A DNA stretch of 64,000 nucleotides, from assembly GCF_004343725.1 (NCBI RefSeq), contig NZ_PTQW01000020.1:1-64000 (forward strand). Reading direction: 5' to 3'. Positions 9,987 through 19,196 of the stretch are shown piece after piece. This DNA is from Treponema sp. J25 (lineage in GTDB: Bacteria > Spirochaetota > Spirochaetia > Treponematales > Breznakiellaceae). The notes under the pieces were generated by a model, which had not been told where the DNA came from, made no database searches, and worked only from the letters and a program-made list of their open reading frames with translations. Numbering within the stretch: the stretch's first letter is position 1; every line of letters begins with the position of its first letter. Both the position numbers and the translations under genes were made by a program.

Positions 9987-11282
9987 TTATTTACCCCGAA
10001 GCAATTTTTCTACTTCCGCGGCCACCTCTTCAGGGGTAGCGGTTCCTGCGACAATCTTCTGCATCCCCGCATTCAGAGCATCATTGGGAGCACCACTTAA
10101 GTAGGCATCGATAACATCGGTGTTCTTTGCACTCTGGGCAAGCACCACCTTCTGCTTCACAATACTGGGAAGATCGTCTGGCACTTTGTAGTTCTTAAGG
10201 ATCGGCGCCACGATGGCCCCATCCCGTAAGCGCTGGGTAGTTTCTTCATAACTATAGAAGTACTTAAGGAATTTAAGTGCTGCATCCCGTACCGCCGGAT
10301 CCTTGGCACCCGCCTGGGTAAGCCCATAGCCAACCTGAATAGCTGCCGCTACCGAACCAGCCATAGCGGGCTTTTCACCGGGCAATTTGGGCCAGGCAAG
10401 CATCTTGGTTTTTTCAGCCACCGCAGGATCAATAGAACCGGCAGCCCACTGACCTTGAATCATGAACAAGGCCTTTTTGTTGCTGAAATTAGAGAGATTG
10501 GCTCCGTAATCAACGAGTATCGATTTTTCAGAGATAACCCCATCTTTTACCATGCGCTGCAGGAGTTTCAGGGAATCCACAAAGACCTGATCGGTAAACT
10601 TGTACTTACCCTCTACCGCCTTGGATACCCAGTTAGCATCCCCTGAAAGCCGAGCAATGATAGCGGACATTAAACAGGAACCCCAGGCCCAGCCATCGGC
10701 ACCATCGATACTGACCACATCAAGCCCTGCAGCCTTTGCCTTGGGAACCATGGCAACCAGATCTTCGTAGGTCTTGGGCTCGCTAAATCCGAGGGACTTG
10801 ACCAGCTCTTCGTTCATATATAGAACCGTAGTGATATTGCTGGTGCCAAGAGGAATTTCATAAATTTCTCCGTTGGGGCCCATGGGGGGAATAAGGTTCA
10901 GATCAAAGTAGTTTGCATCGATATAGGGGCGATGATCAAACTGCTGATTGGCTTCCTTCCATGGTTTACCCCAACGGGCATCAGCACCCATGTACGCCAG
11001 GTGGGGCACATCACCTGCCGCAAGCCGAGCCACAACCTTTTGATGATAGGCTTCGTCGTAGAGCAGTTCGTACTCAATCTTGATATTGGGGTTTTCCTTT
11101 TCAAAGGCCTTCACAATGCGAACCCAGTTAACCCCTTCGGCATTGGAGTTGTCCCCATAGGCCATGGCTTTTACCACGACCTGCTTCCCACCTGCAGCCT
11201 GGCCGCTCTGGCTCTGACCGCTTGCAAAGAGCATACCGGCAATCGCCAGGAATGCTACTAGTACAGATAGAGTCTTTTTCAT
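9987..11282 (-). CDS. Extracellular sugar-binding protein of the cellobiose ABC importer
   Basis: The 431-residue protein has a signal peptide (MKKTLSVLVAFLAIAGMLFA, then SGQSQSG) and the layout of family-1 solute-binding proteins: NIKIEYELLYDEAYHQKVVARLAAGDVPHL split over residues 70-105, NEELVKSLGF near 160, and a C-terminal LKFLKYFYSYEETTQ. It has no Cys after the signal segment, so it is probably periplasmic rather than a lipoprotein. GAGGAGG precedes the start. It is followed by a hairpin and the two permease genes and preceded by the ROK regulator, so beta-glucoside or cello-oligosaccharide binding is inferred from the downstream cellobiose phosphorylase. Confidence 0.9.
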   Translation of the reverse strand: MKKTLSVLVAFLAIAGMLFASGQSQSGQAAGGKQVVVKAMAYGDNSNAEGVNWVRIVKAFEKENPNIKIEYELLYDEAYHQKVVARLAAGDVPHLAYMGADARWGKPWKEANQQFDHRPYIDANYFDLNLIPPMGPNGEIYEIPLGTSNITTVLYMNEELVKSLGFSEPKTYEDLVAMVPKAKAAGLDVVSIDGADGWAWGSCLMSAIIARLSGDANWVSKAVEGKYKFTDQVFVDSLKLLQRMVKDGVISEKSILVDYGANLSNFSNKKALFMIQGQWAAGSIDPAVAEKTKMLAWPKLPGEKPAMAGSVAAAIQVGYGLTQAGAKDPAVRDAALKFLKYFYSYEETTQRLRDGAIVAPILKNYKVPDDLPSIVKQKVVLAQSAKNTDVIDAYLSGAPNDALNAGMQKIVAGTATPEEVAAEVEKLLRGK

Positions 11283-11382
11283 AAAGACCTCCTCTTTTCT
11301 CTATACCCGCAAAGAAGGGCTTCCTTTGAGAACCGCTTTCCTTACGGGCGGTGCAATGCACCCTTCTCCCCAACGGGGATAC

Positions 11383-12549
11383 TTACAAATGCAAGGCCAG
11401 GACCAGGGGGTCCTGGTCATCCAACACATCTACCGGCAGGTGGGTAGAGGTGAAAATTTTGTACAACAACATCCCCGCCGCCCCATAAGCAACGGCCTGT
11501 TCTCCCAACGTGGAATACATCACAAGGCATGCGGGCTCCATGGGATACATCCAGTTGCGCCGAATTTCTTCCTGAAACAGCCGGGGAGCATCGATGGGCC
11601 AATTTTCGATATCCCCCCCAATAAACACCTTGTTCAGATTGAAGGTGTTCACAAAAAGGGCCACATTCCGTCCCAATTCCCGAATGAATCGCTCAAGAAG
11701 CTGAGGCTCCTCGAGAAGCTCTCCCACTTCTTCATAGGGTATAGAAAACTGGGCCTGAGGCCCCTCTTCCCAGAAGGCACTCCGGAATTCGCCAGCCGTA
11801 TAATTTGTGCCAGTGTACACCTTGCTATCGATGACAATACCAAAACCAACCCCCAATCCTCCGTAGTTTTCCTTTGCCAGTTCGCCGGTTCGCAGTTGAA
11901 CAAGGGTAAAAAGAAAATTTTTTAGCCCATCCGCTTTATGAAAAGCCAACTCTCCCCACGCACAACAGTTAGCGTCGTTCCCGATAAAAAAGGGGATATG
12001 GGTTTTGGCGGTAATTTCCCGGGAAAAATAGAAGGGCTCTGTTACATGGAGGGGAATAGAATAATGAATAATCCCCTGATCCGAGTCGATAATCCCTCCC
12101 ATGCCGATACCAACGCCAAGAAATTTTTCAAAGCCCCCCATGGTCTGGGCCGCATCAGAAGCAATCTGGATTACATCATCAATAAAGGTTTGGGGTTTCA
12201 TGACCTTCTCTACTTTTTTGAAAGAAAGTACCTCCCCCGCTAAATTCACCACCACCACCGAATAGGTTTCCACCTGGAGCTCAATCCCGATAATGTAGCC
12301 ATAATTTTTGTTTATCCCCAGTTGAATCGGTTTTCGGCCACCACTGGGTCCCGCTTCACCTTCGGCAATTTCAGTAATAAGCCCCAGATCCAGCAAACGA
12401 TTTACCTGATGGGTAATAGTGGACCGTTCAAGGTGGAGTTGCTCCGCAATCTCATACCGGCTGATACCCGGATGCTTCCAGATACAGCGGACAATTCGGG
12501 CCGCATTGCGCGCCTTTTCGGTCTGTTCGTTAAGCCCTTTCCTCGCCAC
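11383..12549 (-). CDS. ROK-family transcriptional repressor of the cellobiose operon
   Basis: The 388-residue protein has an N-terminal winged helix (GISRYEIAEQLHLERSTITH, residues about 28-47) and a ROK sugar-kinase-like domain (GIELQVETYSVVVVNLAG, GVGIGMGGIIDS, GNDANCCAWGE). The usual ROK zinc motif CxCGxxGCxE is missing: the region after TAGEFRSAFWEEG has no cysteines. It should bind DNA in the absence or presence of a sugar and control the genes that follow it. The GTG at 12549 is preceded by AAGGGG at a rather long distance. The promoter and a palindrome directly upstream suggest autoregulation. Confidence 0.88.
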   Translation of the reverse strand: MARKGLNEQTEKARNAARIVRCIWKHPGISRYEIAEQLHLERSTITHQVNRLLDLGLITEIAEGEAGPSGGRKPIQLGINKNYGYIIGIELQVETYSVVVVNLAGEVLSFKKVEKVMKPQTFIDDVIQIASDAAQTMGGFEKFLGVGIGMGGIIDSDQGIIHYSIPLHVTEPFYFSREITAKTHIPFFIGNDANCCAWGELAFHKADGLKNFLFTLVQLRTGELAKENYGGLGVGFGIVIDSKVYTGTNYTAGEFRSAFWEEGPQAQFSIPYEEVGELLEEPQLLERFIRELGRNVALFVNTFNLNKVFIGGDIENWPIDAPRLFQEEIRRNWMYPMEPACLVMYSTLGEQAVAYGAAGMLLYKIFTSTHLPVDVLDDQDPLVLALHL

Positions 12550-12612
12550 TTCGTTTATGCCCCTTGTGAACTAACCGTATTTCCACGGCCAGTATCCGCC
12601 ACCGTTCATCAG

Positions 12613-12635
12613 GTTAATTGATATATTAAATCAAC
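12613..12635 (-). promoter_or_regulatory. Palindromic operator for the ROK regulator
   Basis: An imperfect 23-bp palindrome with arms GTTAATT and AAATCAAC sits just downstream of the -10 box, at the expected start of transcription of the ROK gene. Position makes it a repression site; that the ROK protein binds it is inferred. Confidence 0.55.
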
Positions 12636-12638
12636 TAT

Positions 12639-12667
12639 GGTATATCACTGGTTATTTAAACTGTCAA
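12639..12667 (-). promoter_or_regulatory. Promoter of the ROK-cellobiose operon
   Basis: On the minus strand TTGACA (12667-12662) is followed after exactly 17 bp by TATACC (12644-12639). This is a near-consensus housekeeping promoter. Confidence 0.8.
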
Positions 12668-12706
12668 GAAAAATTTTTGGGGTTTTTACCCAAACCTGCA
12701 ACATAG

Positions 12707-12715
12707 TGGTATAAT
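12707..12715 (+). promoter_or_regulatory. Extended -10 promoter of the ferredoxin gene
   Basis: TGGTATAAT gives a TGn-TATAAT extended -10, 42 bp before the ATG at 12758. A clear -35 is not seen. The gene has AGGAGG upstream of its start. Confidence 0.6.
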
Positions 12716-12757
12716 AGGGAAACTTCTCATTCCCTTATAATCACCAGGAGGTTTTCC

Positions 12758-12955
12758 ATGGCTATTTCTAAGGTATGGCTCGATGAAAGTAACGATGAGT
12801 GCATTTCCTGTGGCAATTGTGAGGCAATCTGCCCTGAGGTCTTCGAAGTTCCCGACAAAATGGTGGTAAAAGGGGGCGTGGATTTTTCAAAATATGAGGA
12901 TAAAATCCGGGAAGCGGTGGAATCCTGTCCCACCGGGGTCATAAAGGCCGAATAA
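12758..12955 (+). CDS. Small single-cluster [4Fe-4S] ferredoxin
   Basis: The 65-residue protein has CISCGNCEAICPEVF (residues about 16-30) and a fourth/fifth Cys in ESCPTGVIK near the C-terminus. This CxxCxxC...C pattern holds one [4Fe-4S] cluster, as in the Fer4-type ferredoxins of Thermotoga and other anaerobes. It is a cytoplasmic electron carrier. CCAGGAGG lies before the ATG. Its stop is a few bases upstream of the beta-mannosidase reading frame on the same strand, so the two may be co-transcribed, although no functional link is evident. Confidence 0.92.
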   Translation: MAISKVWLDESNDECISCGNCEAICPEVFEVPDKMVVKGGVDFSKYEDKIREAVESCPTGVIKAE

Positions 12956-12998
12956 ACGGGACTTGAAAAAACAGGCCAAATCCCCTAGAACGTGGGGT

Positions 12999-15632
12999 AT
13001 GGAGCGTATTAACCTTGCAGGACCATGGCAACTGCACGTAGACGGAGACACAGAGGGAATACGAGATATCCCTTGCATTATACCGGGGGATATTTTTTCC
13101 GCCCTTTTAAAGGAAAACATCCTGCCCGATCCTTACTATGGTAAAAATGAAGAGGTCTGGCAGGTTTTAAATCAGAAAGATATAGAACTCTCCTATACCT
13201 TTTCGGTATCTTCCCATATGCTCGAAGAAGGGGATCCCTATCTTTTTTTAGAATCAGTGGATACCGTAGCGGACATTTATCTCAATAACAGCTATCTCGG
13301 GCACCATGAGAATATGTTCTACCCTTTTTATGCAGATCTCAACGGGATACTCCGGGAAGGAGAAAATACCATCAAAGTACGTTGTTATTCTGCAGAGAAG
13401 AAAGCGATGGAAAGGGCCGAAGAGCTTCCCTACCCTATTCCGTACGGGGCAGCTCCTATTCATTCTCCCCATCGAAATCTAGTTCGAAAGGTTCAGTGCC
13501 ACTCAGGCTGGGACTGGGGGCCATGCCTTATGGTAAGCGGTATATACGGAAAAGCGTATATTGGTTTTAATCGGCCAGGACATATCAGTCATTGTACCTG
13601 TCGCCCCCTGCGGCGAACCGAATCTCTCTGGGATGTGGAAACAACTATCCATTACATCATCCCTGAAAGTAAAAGGGACGTCGGTTCTTCTCAGTGGGAA
13701 CTGGCAGTTTACTACGAACTGGTAGCCCCCGATGGCAAGGTCGTTACACAAGAGGAGCGACACTACCCGGTGGCTGGCCCCGGAGAACACCTGCTTACGG
13801 CGAATTTTACTGTGTCCAATCCTCATCTCTGGTGGCCCGCAGGATATGGGAAACAGTCCCTGTATACTCTTACCGTACAGGTCTCTGCCTGTTCGGTATT
13901 TCCCGAGGATTTAGAACAAACTTATGCTTCTTCGGCCTCGCAGGGTTTTTCAGTCTCCGGGGAACCCTCAGAGACTCTCACTAAACGAATTGGTTTCAGA
14001 ACCCTGGAAGTGCTTACTCAGGAAGATTCGATAGGCCGTCCCCTCACCTTTCGTATAAATGGCCGGGATATATGGGTCAAAGGAGCTAACTGGATCCCTC
14101 TGGACGCCCTACCCAGCCGTCAAACTCCGGACCGATATCGGCAATTGTTAGGTGATATGGTAGCGGCCCATATGAACATGGTACGGGTATGGGGCGGGGG
14201 CCAGTACGAACAGGATATCTTTTATGATCTTTGCGATGAACTGGGAATTTTAGTCTGGCAGGATTGCATGTTTGCCTGCGCCATGTACCCGGCTACCCCT
14301 GAGTTTCTGAGTAATGTTCAAAAGGAAATTGCCTACCAGGTGTTGCGTCTTAAGGATCATCCTTGTCTTGCTCTCTGGTGTGGAAACAACGAAAATCTCG
14401 GGGCCCTTACGTGGTTCCCCGAGACCAAGCAGAACCGGGACCGCTACATCATCGATTATGATCGATTAAACGAAGGAATAGTGGGAAATACTATCCGCGC
14501 TCTAGATCCGGACCATATCTTTTGGCCCAGTTCACCCAGCGGTGGTCCTCAGGATTTTTCTGACAACTGGCACGCCGATGCAAAAGGTGATATGCACTAC
14601 TGGAGTGTCTGGCACGAAGGCAAGCCCTTTGAGGCCTACTACGAGGTGGTCCCCCGCTTTTGTTCTGAGTTTGGGTACCAATCCTTTCCTTCATTGGAAA
14701 CGGTAAAGACCTATTGTCCCCAGGAAGAATGGAACCTGACATCTCCTATTATGGAACACCACCAAAAAAGTCCCCGGGGAAATTCTCTCATCATAGAAAA
14801 CTTTTCTCGGTATTTTCGTTTTCCCGTGGGATTTAAAAACATGCTCTACCTCAGCCAGGTCCAACAGGCGATGGCCATACAAACGGCGGTGGAATACTGG
14901 CGGAGCCAGCGGCCCCGGTGTATGGGGGCCCTTTACTGGCAACTCAACGATTGCTGGCCGGTAGCTTCCTGGTCCAGCATTGAATATTCAGGAAAGTGGA
15001 AACTTCTGCATTACCGGGCCCGCCGTTTCTTTGCGCCAGTAGCCCTCGTCTCATACATAAAAGAGGGGCGACTTTCTGTGATTCTCTTAAACGATACCGA
15101 TCAGGATATATTGGGTGATGTAACAGTGCGGGTCCTTGACTTTTCAGGGAAGCCCCTCTTAGAACGGGTATATCCCTGTGAAGGAAAAAAAGAAGGAGCC
15201 ACCGTAATACTTCAAGAATCTATCGAAAACTTTACCAGTAAGCCCGAGCAATACTTTATGCATGCAACGTTTAAAGGCTCTCTTGCTGAGGATTCTCTGA
15301 AGGCCCCAGTTGTTAAGGAGGCCCTGCAAACAACCTCCTTTTTTACCCTGCCTAAAAAATGCTATCTCCAGGATCCTGTCCTTACGTTTACCATCGAAAA
15401 AACAAAGACCGGTCTCCTGCAGGCGGTTCTGTCGGTAGAACGCCCCGCATTTTTTGTGGCCCTGGACGTAGAAGGATTCCCCGGCTATTGGGAAGACAAT
15501 TGTTTTACCCTTCTTCCGGGAGGACCTCGAAGAATTACCTATATCCCTCGTCCCGGCACCGCTCTTCCTTCAGAAATCGAGTTTAAAGAGCAATGTAGCG
15601 TATATGATTTGTGGGAAAGCTATCAGGAATAA
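12999..15632 (+). CDS. Beta-mannosidase (GH2)
   Basis: The protein (about 877 residues from ATG 12999; an in-frame TTG at 12963 would add 12) has the GH2 order: jelly-roll sugar-binding domain (INLAGPWQLHVDG at the start), Ig-like domain, and TIM barrel. The acid/base glutamate is in LWCGNNEN (about residue 465) and the nucleophile in RFCSEFGYQSF (about 557). VRVWGGGQYE and YWQLNDCWPVASW are typical of bacterial beta-mannosidases. No signal peptide, so it is intracellular and would hydrolyse imported mannobiose and manno-oligosaccharides. Neither start has a good ribosome site; I prefer the ATG because family members begin close to this motif. It complements the GH26, GH27 and GH5 genes further on. 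Confidence 0.9.
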   Translation: MERINLAGPWQLHVDGDTEGIRDIPCIIPGDIFSALLKENILPDPYYGKNEEVWQVLNQKDIELSYTFSVSSHMLEEGDPYLFLESVDTVADIYLNNSYLGHHENMFYPFYADLNGILREGENTIKVRCYSAEKKAMERAEELPYPIPYGAAPIHSPHRNLVRKVQCHSGWDWGPCLMVSGIYGKAYIGFNRPGHISHCTCRPLRRTESLWDVETTIHYIIPESKRDVGSSQWELAVYYELVAPDGKVVTQEERHYPVAGPGEHLLTANFTVSNPHLWWPAGYGKQSLYTLTVQVSACSVFPEDLEQTYASSASQGFSVSGEPSETLTKRIGFRTLEVLTQEDSIGRPLTFRINGRDIWVKGANWIPLDALPSRQTPDRYRQLLGDMVAAHMNMVRVWGGGQYEQDIFYDLCDELGILVWQDCMFACAMYPATPEFLSNVQKEIAYQVLRLKDHPCLALWCGNNENLGALTWFPETKQNRDRYIIDYDRLNEGIVGNTIRALDPDHIFWPSSPSGGPQDFSDNWHADAKGDMHYWSVWHEGKPFEAYYEVVPRFCSEFGYQSFPSLETVKTYCPQEEWNLTSPIMEHHQKSPRGNSLIIENFSRYFRFPVGFKNMLYLSQVQQAMAIQTAVEYWRSQRPRCMGALYWQLNDCWPVASWSSIEYSGKWKLLHYRARRFFAPVALVSYIKEGRLSVILLNDTDQDILGDVTVRVLDFSGKPLLERVYPCEGKKEGATVILQESIENFTSKPEQYFMHATFKGSLAEDSLKAPVVKEALQTTSFFTLPKKCYLQDPVLTFTIEKTKTGLLQAVLSVERPAFFVALDVEGFPGYWEDNCFTLLPGGPRRITYIPRPGTALPSEIEFKEQCSVYDLWESYQE

Positions 15633-15677
15633 TATACACAGAAGGGGCGTTCCCCCTACATCAACACCATAAGACTA

Positions 15678-15740
15678 AGGGGCGCCTCGCCCCTGCTGTT
15701 CTTAGAAGCGCAGGTCTTCTCCGTTTTGCAGGAGAAGACC
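15678..15740. terminator. Bidirectional terminator region between convergent genes
   Basis: Two hairpins fill the gap between the convergent beta-mannosidase and lipoprotein genes. AGGGGCG (15678-15684) pairs with CGCCCCT (15688-15694). GGTCTTCTCC (15713-15722) pairs with GGAGAAGACC (15731-15740), followed by an A/T-rich tract. Confidence 0.7.
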
Positions 15741-15756
15741 GTATAATTTTAAATCC

Positions 15757-16590
15757 TTATTTTTGAATCACATTCCCATCCTTATCGGCAAACCGGAGAT
15801 TGTCCAGGTACAGGGTTCCTTTCATCACCTTACCCACATCTGCCTTAAGTCCTACCGGATCCTGATCATCCGAAGGATGGTATACCTTGATAGCAAACTG
15901 AGGTACCAGCGTGGTAAGGGAAGAAAGCTTGTTTTTCACCCGCACCACATGGGTTCCCTTTCCGGAGGGATCCGTATTCGCCATATCACCCAGTTCACCC
16001 TTCGACTTGTCCGAAATTGAATCATCCCGGCCAGCCAGATGAATTCCCAGATTGATTACCTTCGGATTAGAAATGGTACACTCAGGGGCAGGGATCCACA
16101 CATAATCAATGAGCATATATTCGGCATTTACCAGCCTTTTGGCATAGGCAGGATCGATGGCCCCCGTATTATCCCACCCCAGGCCAAAACAGGCTCCATT
16201 CGTCTGAAGACGGGAAGTAATCTTAAAATCGATTTCAATCTTGGCGGAGTATTTCCCTTCGGTTACATACTCGGTAGAACTGGAAATCTTAAGCCCCTTA
16301 TTACCGCCCCAGCCTTCGTTGGTCAGATTCACATAGGTTTTCTTGGGATTAATACCGACGTAAATCTTACCATCCTCGGTAATCCGTTCAAAGGATTCAA
16401 AGACATAGGGGTTCGTTCCCATATTCATGGGAGGGAGGGCTCCACCTTTTTGTTCTGCCTTTTGCTCTGTCTTTTGAGCGGTTCCAGAATTACTACTCGC
16501 CGTCGGAGTAGAAGCACAGGTAACCGTTGTCAGGGCTGCAGCAAAAACGACCATTACCATCGCTACTCCATTCATCCAATTTCTTTTCAT
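15757..16590 (-). CDS. Carbohydrate-binding-type lipoprotein
   Basis: The 277-residue product has a signal peptide with a lipobox around TVTC (Cys25), a short Gln/Lys/Ala-rich linker, and a mature domain that starts YVFESFERI and ends GTLYLDNLRFADKDG. This ending, a strand carrying Leu-Asp-Asn, is typical of CBM4/11/35-like jelly rolls, and the lipoprotein at 37165-37878 ends the same way (SFYVDNVRV). I infer that it binds mannan or oligosaccharides at the cell surface. GGAGG is placed correctly before the ATG. The exact CBM family is not certain. Confidence 0.75.
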   Translation of the reverse strand: MKRNWMNGVAMVMVVFAAALTTVTCASTPTASSNSGTAQKTEQKAEQKGGALPPMNMGTNPYVFESFERITEDGKIYVGINPKKTYVNLTNEGWGGNKGLKISSSTEYVTEGKYSAKIEIDFKITSRLQTNGACFGLGWDNTGAIDPAYAKRLVNAEYMLIDYVWIPAPECTISNPKVINLGIHLAGRDDSISDKSKGELGDMANTDPSGKGTHVVRVKNKLSSLTTLVPQFAIKVYHPSDDQDPVGLKADVGKVMKGTLYLDNLRFADKDGNVIQK

Positions 16591-16754
16591 AGTACACCTC
16601 CTTACAGTATCTATTCAGGTCCAGGACCTGAAATTTTCAAATTAAAAGCGGTATTTCCCTCTTTTTACAGGTCTTATTGAACGGCTCTCTTCCCTTTCAA
16701 ATTGATGGGGACCGTTCTGGGCGCATTGGCAGAGGACGGCCCATAAGAAGCGAC

Positions 16755-17498
16755 TCACTGATAAATGGTAAGTTCATCAAATTGTATACTAACACTCCCC
16801 AGGGCACTGTTATTAGCCCCCTTTTCAAGGCCAAGCCAAAATTGATAGGGCATGCCCGAATAAAAAGTATTGGTATAAAAACCTATAAACGAACTATTGA
16901 TAGCCAGAGAAAAACCTCCCCCATATTGGGTAATACTCAATAGATTCTTCCCTTCCTGGTTGATCGCCCCGGAGAAAACATAACCACCAGTGTAGTAGTA
17001 GTAGTTTCCTTCTTCCGAGGGGTAGTGCCCTACAAGGTAATAGCCTGAACTCGTAACACTCACATAATCAAAGACGGGGCCATTGTTCGTGGTGTAATAA
17101 TTGAATTGAATAAGAGCCTTGGCATAGGTACTATCGGGCTGCGAGGGAAAAGAAAAAGTCACTTCTAGTTTGTATGGACCAGTGAGAGAAAAGGCACTTC
17201 CACTCTGGACAACCCTGAGAATACACGGAACAGAGGTGCTACTGTTGGTGAGGGTAAGGAAGCCATTTGCAATAGTGGCGCTTTGTTCTCCTCCGCTTGT
17301 GGTAGTCCATCCATTAGTATTATTCGCAAAGGACTCCTGACATATCTCCGTGTTATACGAGGAACTATCTCCCATGCTACAGGAAAAATTTAGAAAAAGA
17401 AGAATCCCTCCAAGAGAAATAACAAGAGGCAACCAAGCTTCTCTTTTTATTAGGAACCGGTTTCTCTGAAATGTTAAAAACTTCGCTCTTACATCCAT
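16755..17498 (-). CDS. Lipoprotein with lectin-like beta-sandwich
   Basis: The 247-residue product has a basic N-terminus, a hydrophobic segment and a likely lipobox FLNFSC (Cys40). The mature part begins with NNTNGWTTTSGG and is rich in aromatic, Gly and Asn residues. It ends with VSIQFDELTIYQ, again the D-E-L/D-N-V ending of jelly-roll carbohydrate-binding domains. I do not recognise a named family. The start at 17498 has AGAGG upstream. An AACCGGTT palindrome (17455-17462) lies inside the first codons. It lies downstream of the outer-membrane protein gene at 17697-19184, separated by about 200 bp. Confidence 0.65.
   Translation of the reverse strand: MDVRAKFLTFQRNRFLIKREAWLPLVISLGGILLFLNFSCSMGDSSSYNTEICQESFANNTNGWTTTSGGEQSATIANGFLTLTNSSTSVPCILRVVQSGSAFSLTGPYKLEVTFSFPSQPDSTYAKALIQFNYYTTNNGPVFDYVSVTSSGYYLVGHYPSEEGNYYYYTGGYVFSGAINQEGKNLLSITQYGGGFSLAINSSFIGFYTNTFYSGMPYQFWLGLEKGANNSALGSVSIQFDELTIYQ
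17455..17462. promoter_or_regulatory. AACCGGTT operator-like palindrome
   Basis: AACCGGTT within the first 15 codons of the lipoprotein gene that starts at 17498. It is one of four exact copies found near 5' ends of mannan-region genes. Confidence 0.4.
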
Positions 17499-17696
17499 AT
17501 AATCCTCTGCGGTAAGAAAAGGCTTCTTACTTATTTTCTATCCCGCCCCCTCCTTAAACAGGGTCTGGTATTTTTTTGAACACCGAGTTTCGACCCTGCC
17601 ATCAATGGGAAACAGCTCTTAAATGGGGGCATACGACACACTTCCTGCCCCATGCCCCCATTTTCTACTCCCAGCGCTGAAATCCCTTCTATCCCT

Positions 17697-19184
17697 TTAG
17701 AACTTTACCGCCGTCCTGAAAACAATCCGGCCAAACATCGCATCCTTATACGTATTGAACTTGTTGGTCAGATCATTGGAATCCCAGAACACGGTAAAGA
17801 TGGTATTTGCCATAAAACCACTCAGGCTTACTCCGGCCTTCATATAGAGATCGAAATCTTTGCCGTTGGATTTGTTGCTGGAAGAACCCTCTACATAGGG
17901 GGCTACTGTACCTTTCCCTACTGGTAGGTCATAGGAAACATAGCCATGGAACCCCAACGAATAGGAGCCATCACCTTCCGCCTTAAGATCATCCTTGATA
18001 TATTCCACCGCCGCCCGAGCAATCAGATTGGGAACCGTCTTAAAGTCCAGGGCCCCCGTGGCCCGTAAAGAATTTACCGTACTCGTTTTAGAAGCATCGT
18101 TTCCGTATCCCACATTAGTAGTAAAGACCGACTTGAGGAAATCCACCTGGAGCCCCCCTGCTACGGCCCAATCAAAACCATCGGTGGAAGGAACGGCCCC
18201 CGCATAGGAATCAATATCCGGAAGCTGGCCATCAAAATACACCCCCGGTTTTATGGCGATATCATCGTTTAAGGCAAACTTGTACTGGACCTTACCACCA
18301 AAGGCAGGGGGGCTATACACCGTATCCGGGATACCCAGGTCTGCCGTTCCCGCTACCACCGCCGTCAGGTTAGGAATCGCCGTGAGAGAAACACTGAAAA
18401 TCCCCGTATAACCGTTGTTTCCGTTATCCACGATGTTTCCATTTGCATCATACACAAAGCGGCTTGCATCCTTGTAGGATTTGTAAGACCCCACGAGGGC
18501 ACTCAAATCCGCAAAGGGAAGAGAATAATTCACCTGCACATAGGCATTGTTGGTGGGTTCTTTCCAATCGTAGTTAGATGCTTTGAAGAAGACCTTGTTC
18601 GTAGGCGTGCCTTCATCGCCGGTTACTTCCCAGCTGTTATAGAGGCTTCCCGCCACATCGGTGGATCCGTATTGACCGCTGTAGAGGCTATACGCATAGG
18701 CATTGCTGATTCCGTAGCTATCCCCATTGTAGAGGGTAAAGGCCATGCTGTGCTGGTACTTATTCGTTTCGTTGTACCACAGAACGATATTGAAGTTGTC
18801 GGTGAACACCAGCTTTGAAGAAAGTTGATCCCACAAAAGGTAGATGGGGCGTTTTTGCCAGTCGCTTCTCCAGCTATCACCGATGGTACTTACAGGGGTA
18901 ATATAGTCACTGGTACTGCTGTTGTCCGCATTTGTTCCAACCCGGAGCCCCGTGATCCTGATCTCCCCATACGGGGCGGTGTCGCCGGTTTTTTCGACCG
19001 TGGTCTTATCTGCCAGGGAGACATCAAAGCGCATGTCTTTAAAGGTAACTTCAAAACCACTGGTCCGATGGTCCACATCATAGCCCCAGTCCCATTTCAC
19101 ATAACCAGTGGCGGAAAAGGTTTGGGCCATAAGAAGAGTTCCGCCCACAAGGAGCATACTAAGAACATTCACCATCCGTTTCAT
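17697..19184 (-). CDS. Outer-membrane beta-barrel protein of the mannan region
   Basis: The 495-residue protein has a signal peptide (MKRMVNVLSMLLVGGTLLMA, cut before QTFSATGYVKW). The mature part is made of alternating aromatic/polar strands with Asp/Asn/Gly turns, such as YVKWDWGYDVDHRTSGFEVTF split over two strands, and ends with a strand terminating in Phe (IVFRTAVKF). This terminal aromatic strand is the usual signature of outer-membrane barrels. It is probably a porin for oligosaccharides. GGGAGG precedes the ATG. A lipoprotein gene sits 12 bp upstream in the same operon. I cannot assign it to a named porin family. Confidence 0.7.
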   Translation of the reverse strand: MKRMVNVLSMLLVGGTLLMAQTFSATGYVKWDWGYDVDHRTSGFEVTFKDMRFDVSLADKTTVEKTGDTAPYGEIRITGLRVGTNADNSSTSDYITPVSTIGDSWRSDWQKRPIYLLWDQLSSKLVFTDNFNIVLWYNETNKYQHSMAFTLYNGDSYGISNAYAYSLYSGQYGSTDVAGSLYNSWEVTGDEGTPTNKVFFKASNYDWKEPTNNAYVQVNYSLPFADLSALVGSYKSYKDASRFVYDANGNIVDNGNNGYTGIFSVSLTAIPNLTAVVAGTADLGIPDTVYSPPAFGGKVQYKFALNDDIAIKPGVYFDGQLPDIDSYAGAVPSTDGFDWAVAGGLQVDFLKSVFTTNVGYGNDASKTSTVNSLRATGALDFKTVPNLIARAAVEYIKDDLKAEGDGSYSLGFHGYVSYDLPVGKGTVAPYVEGSSSNKSNGKDFDLYMKAGVSLSGFMANTIFTVFWDSNDLTNKFNTYKDAMFGRIVFRTAVKF

Positions 19185-19196
19185 ATCTGCCCTCCC

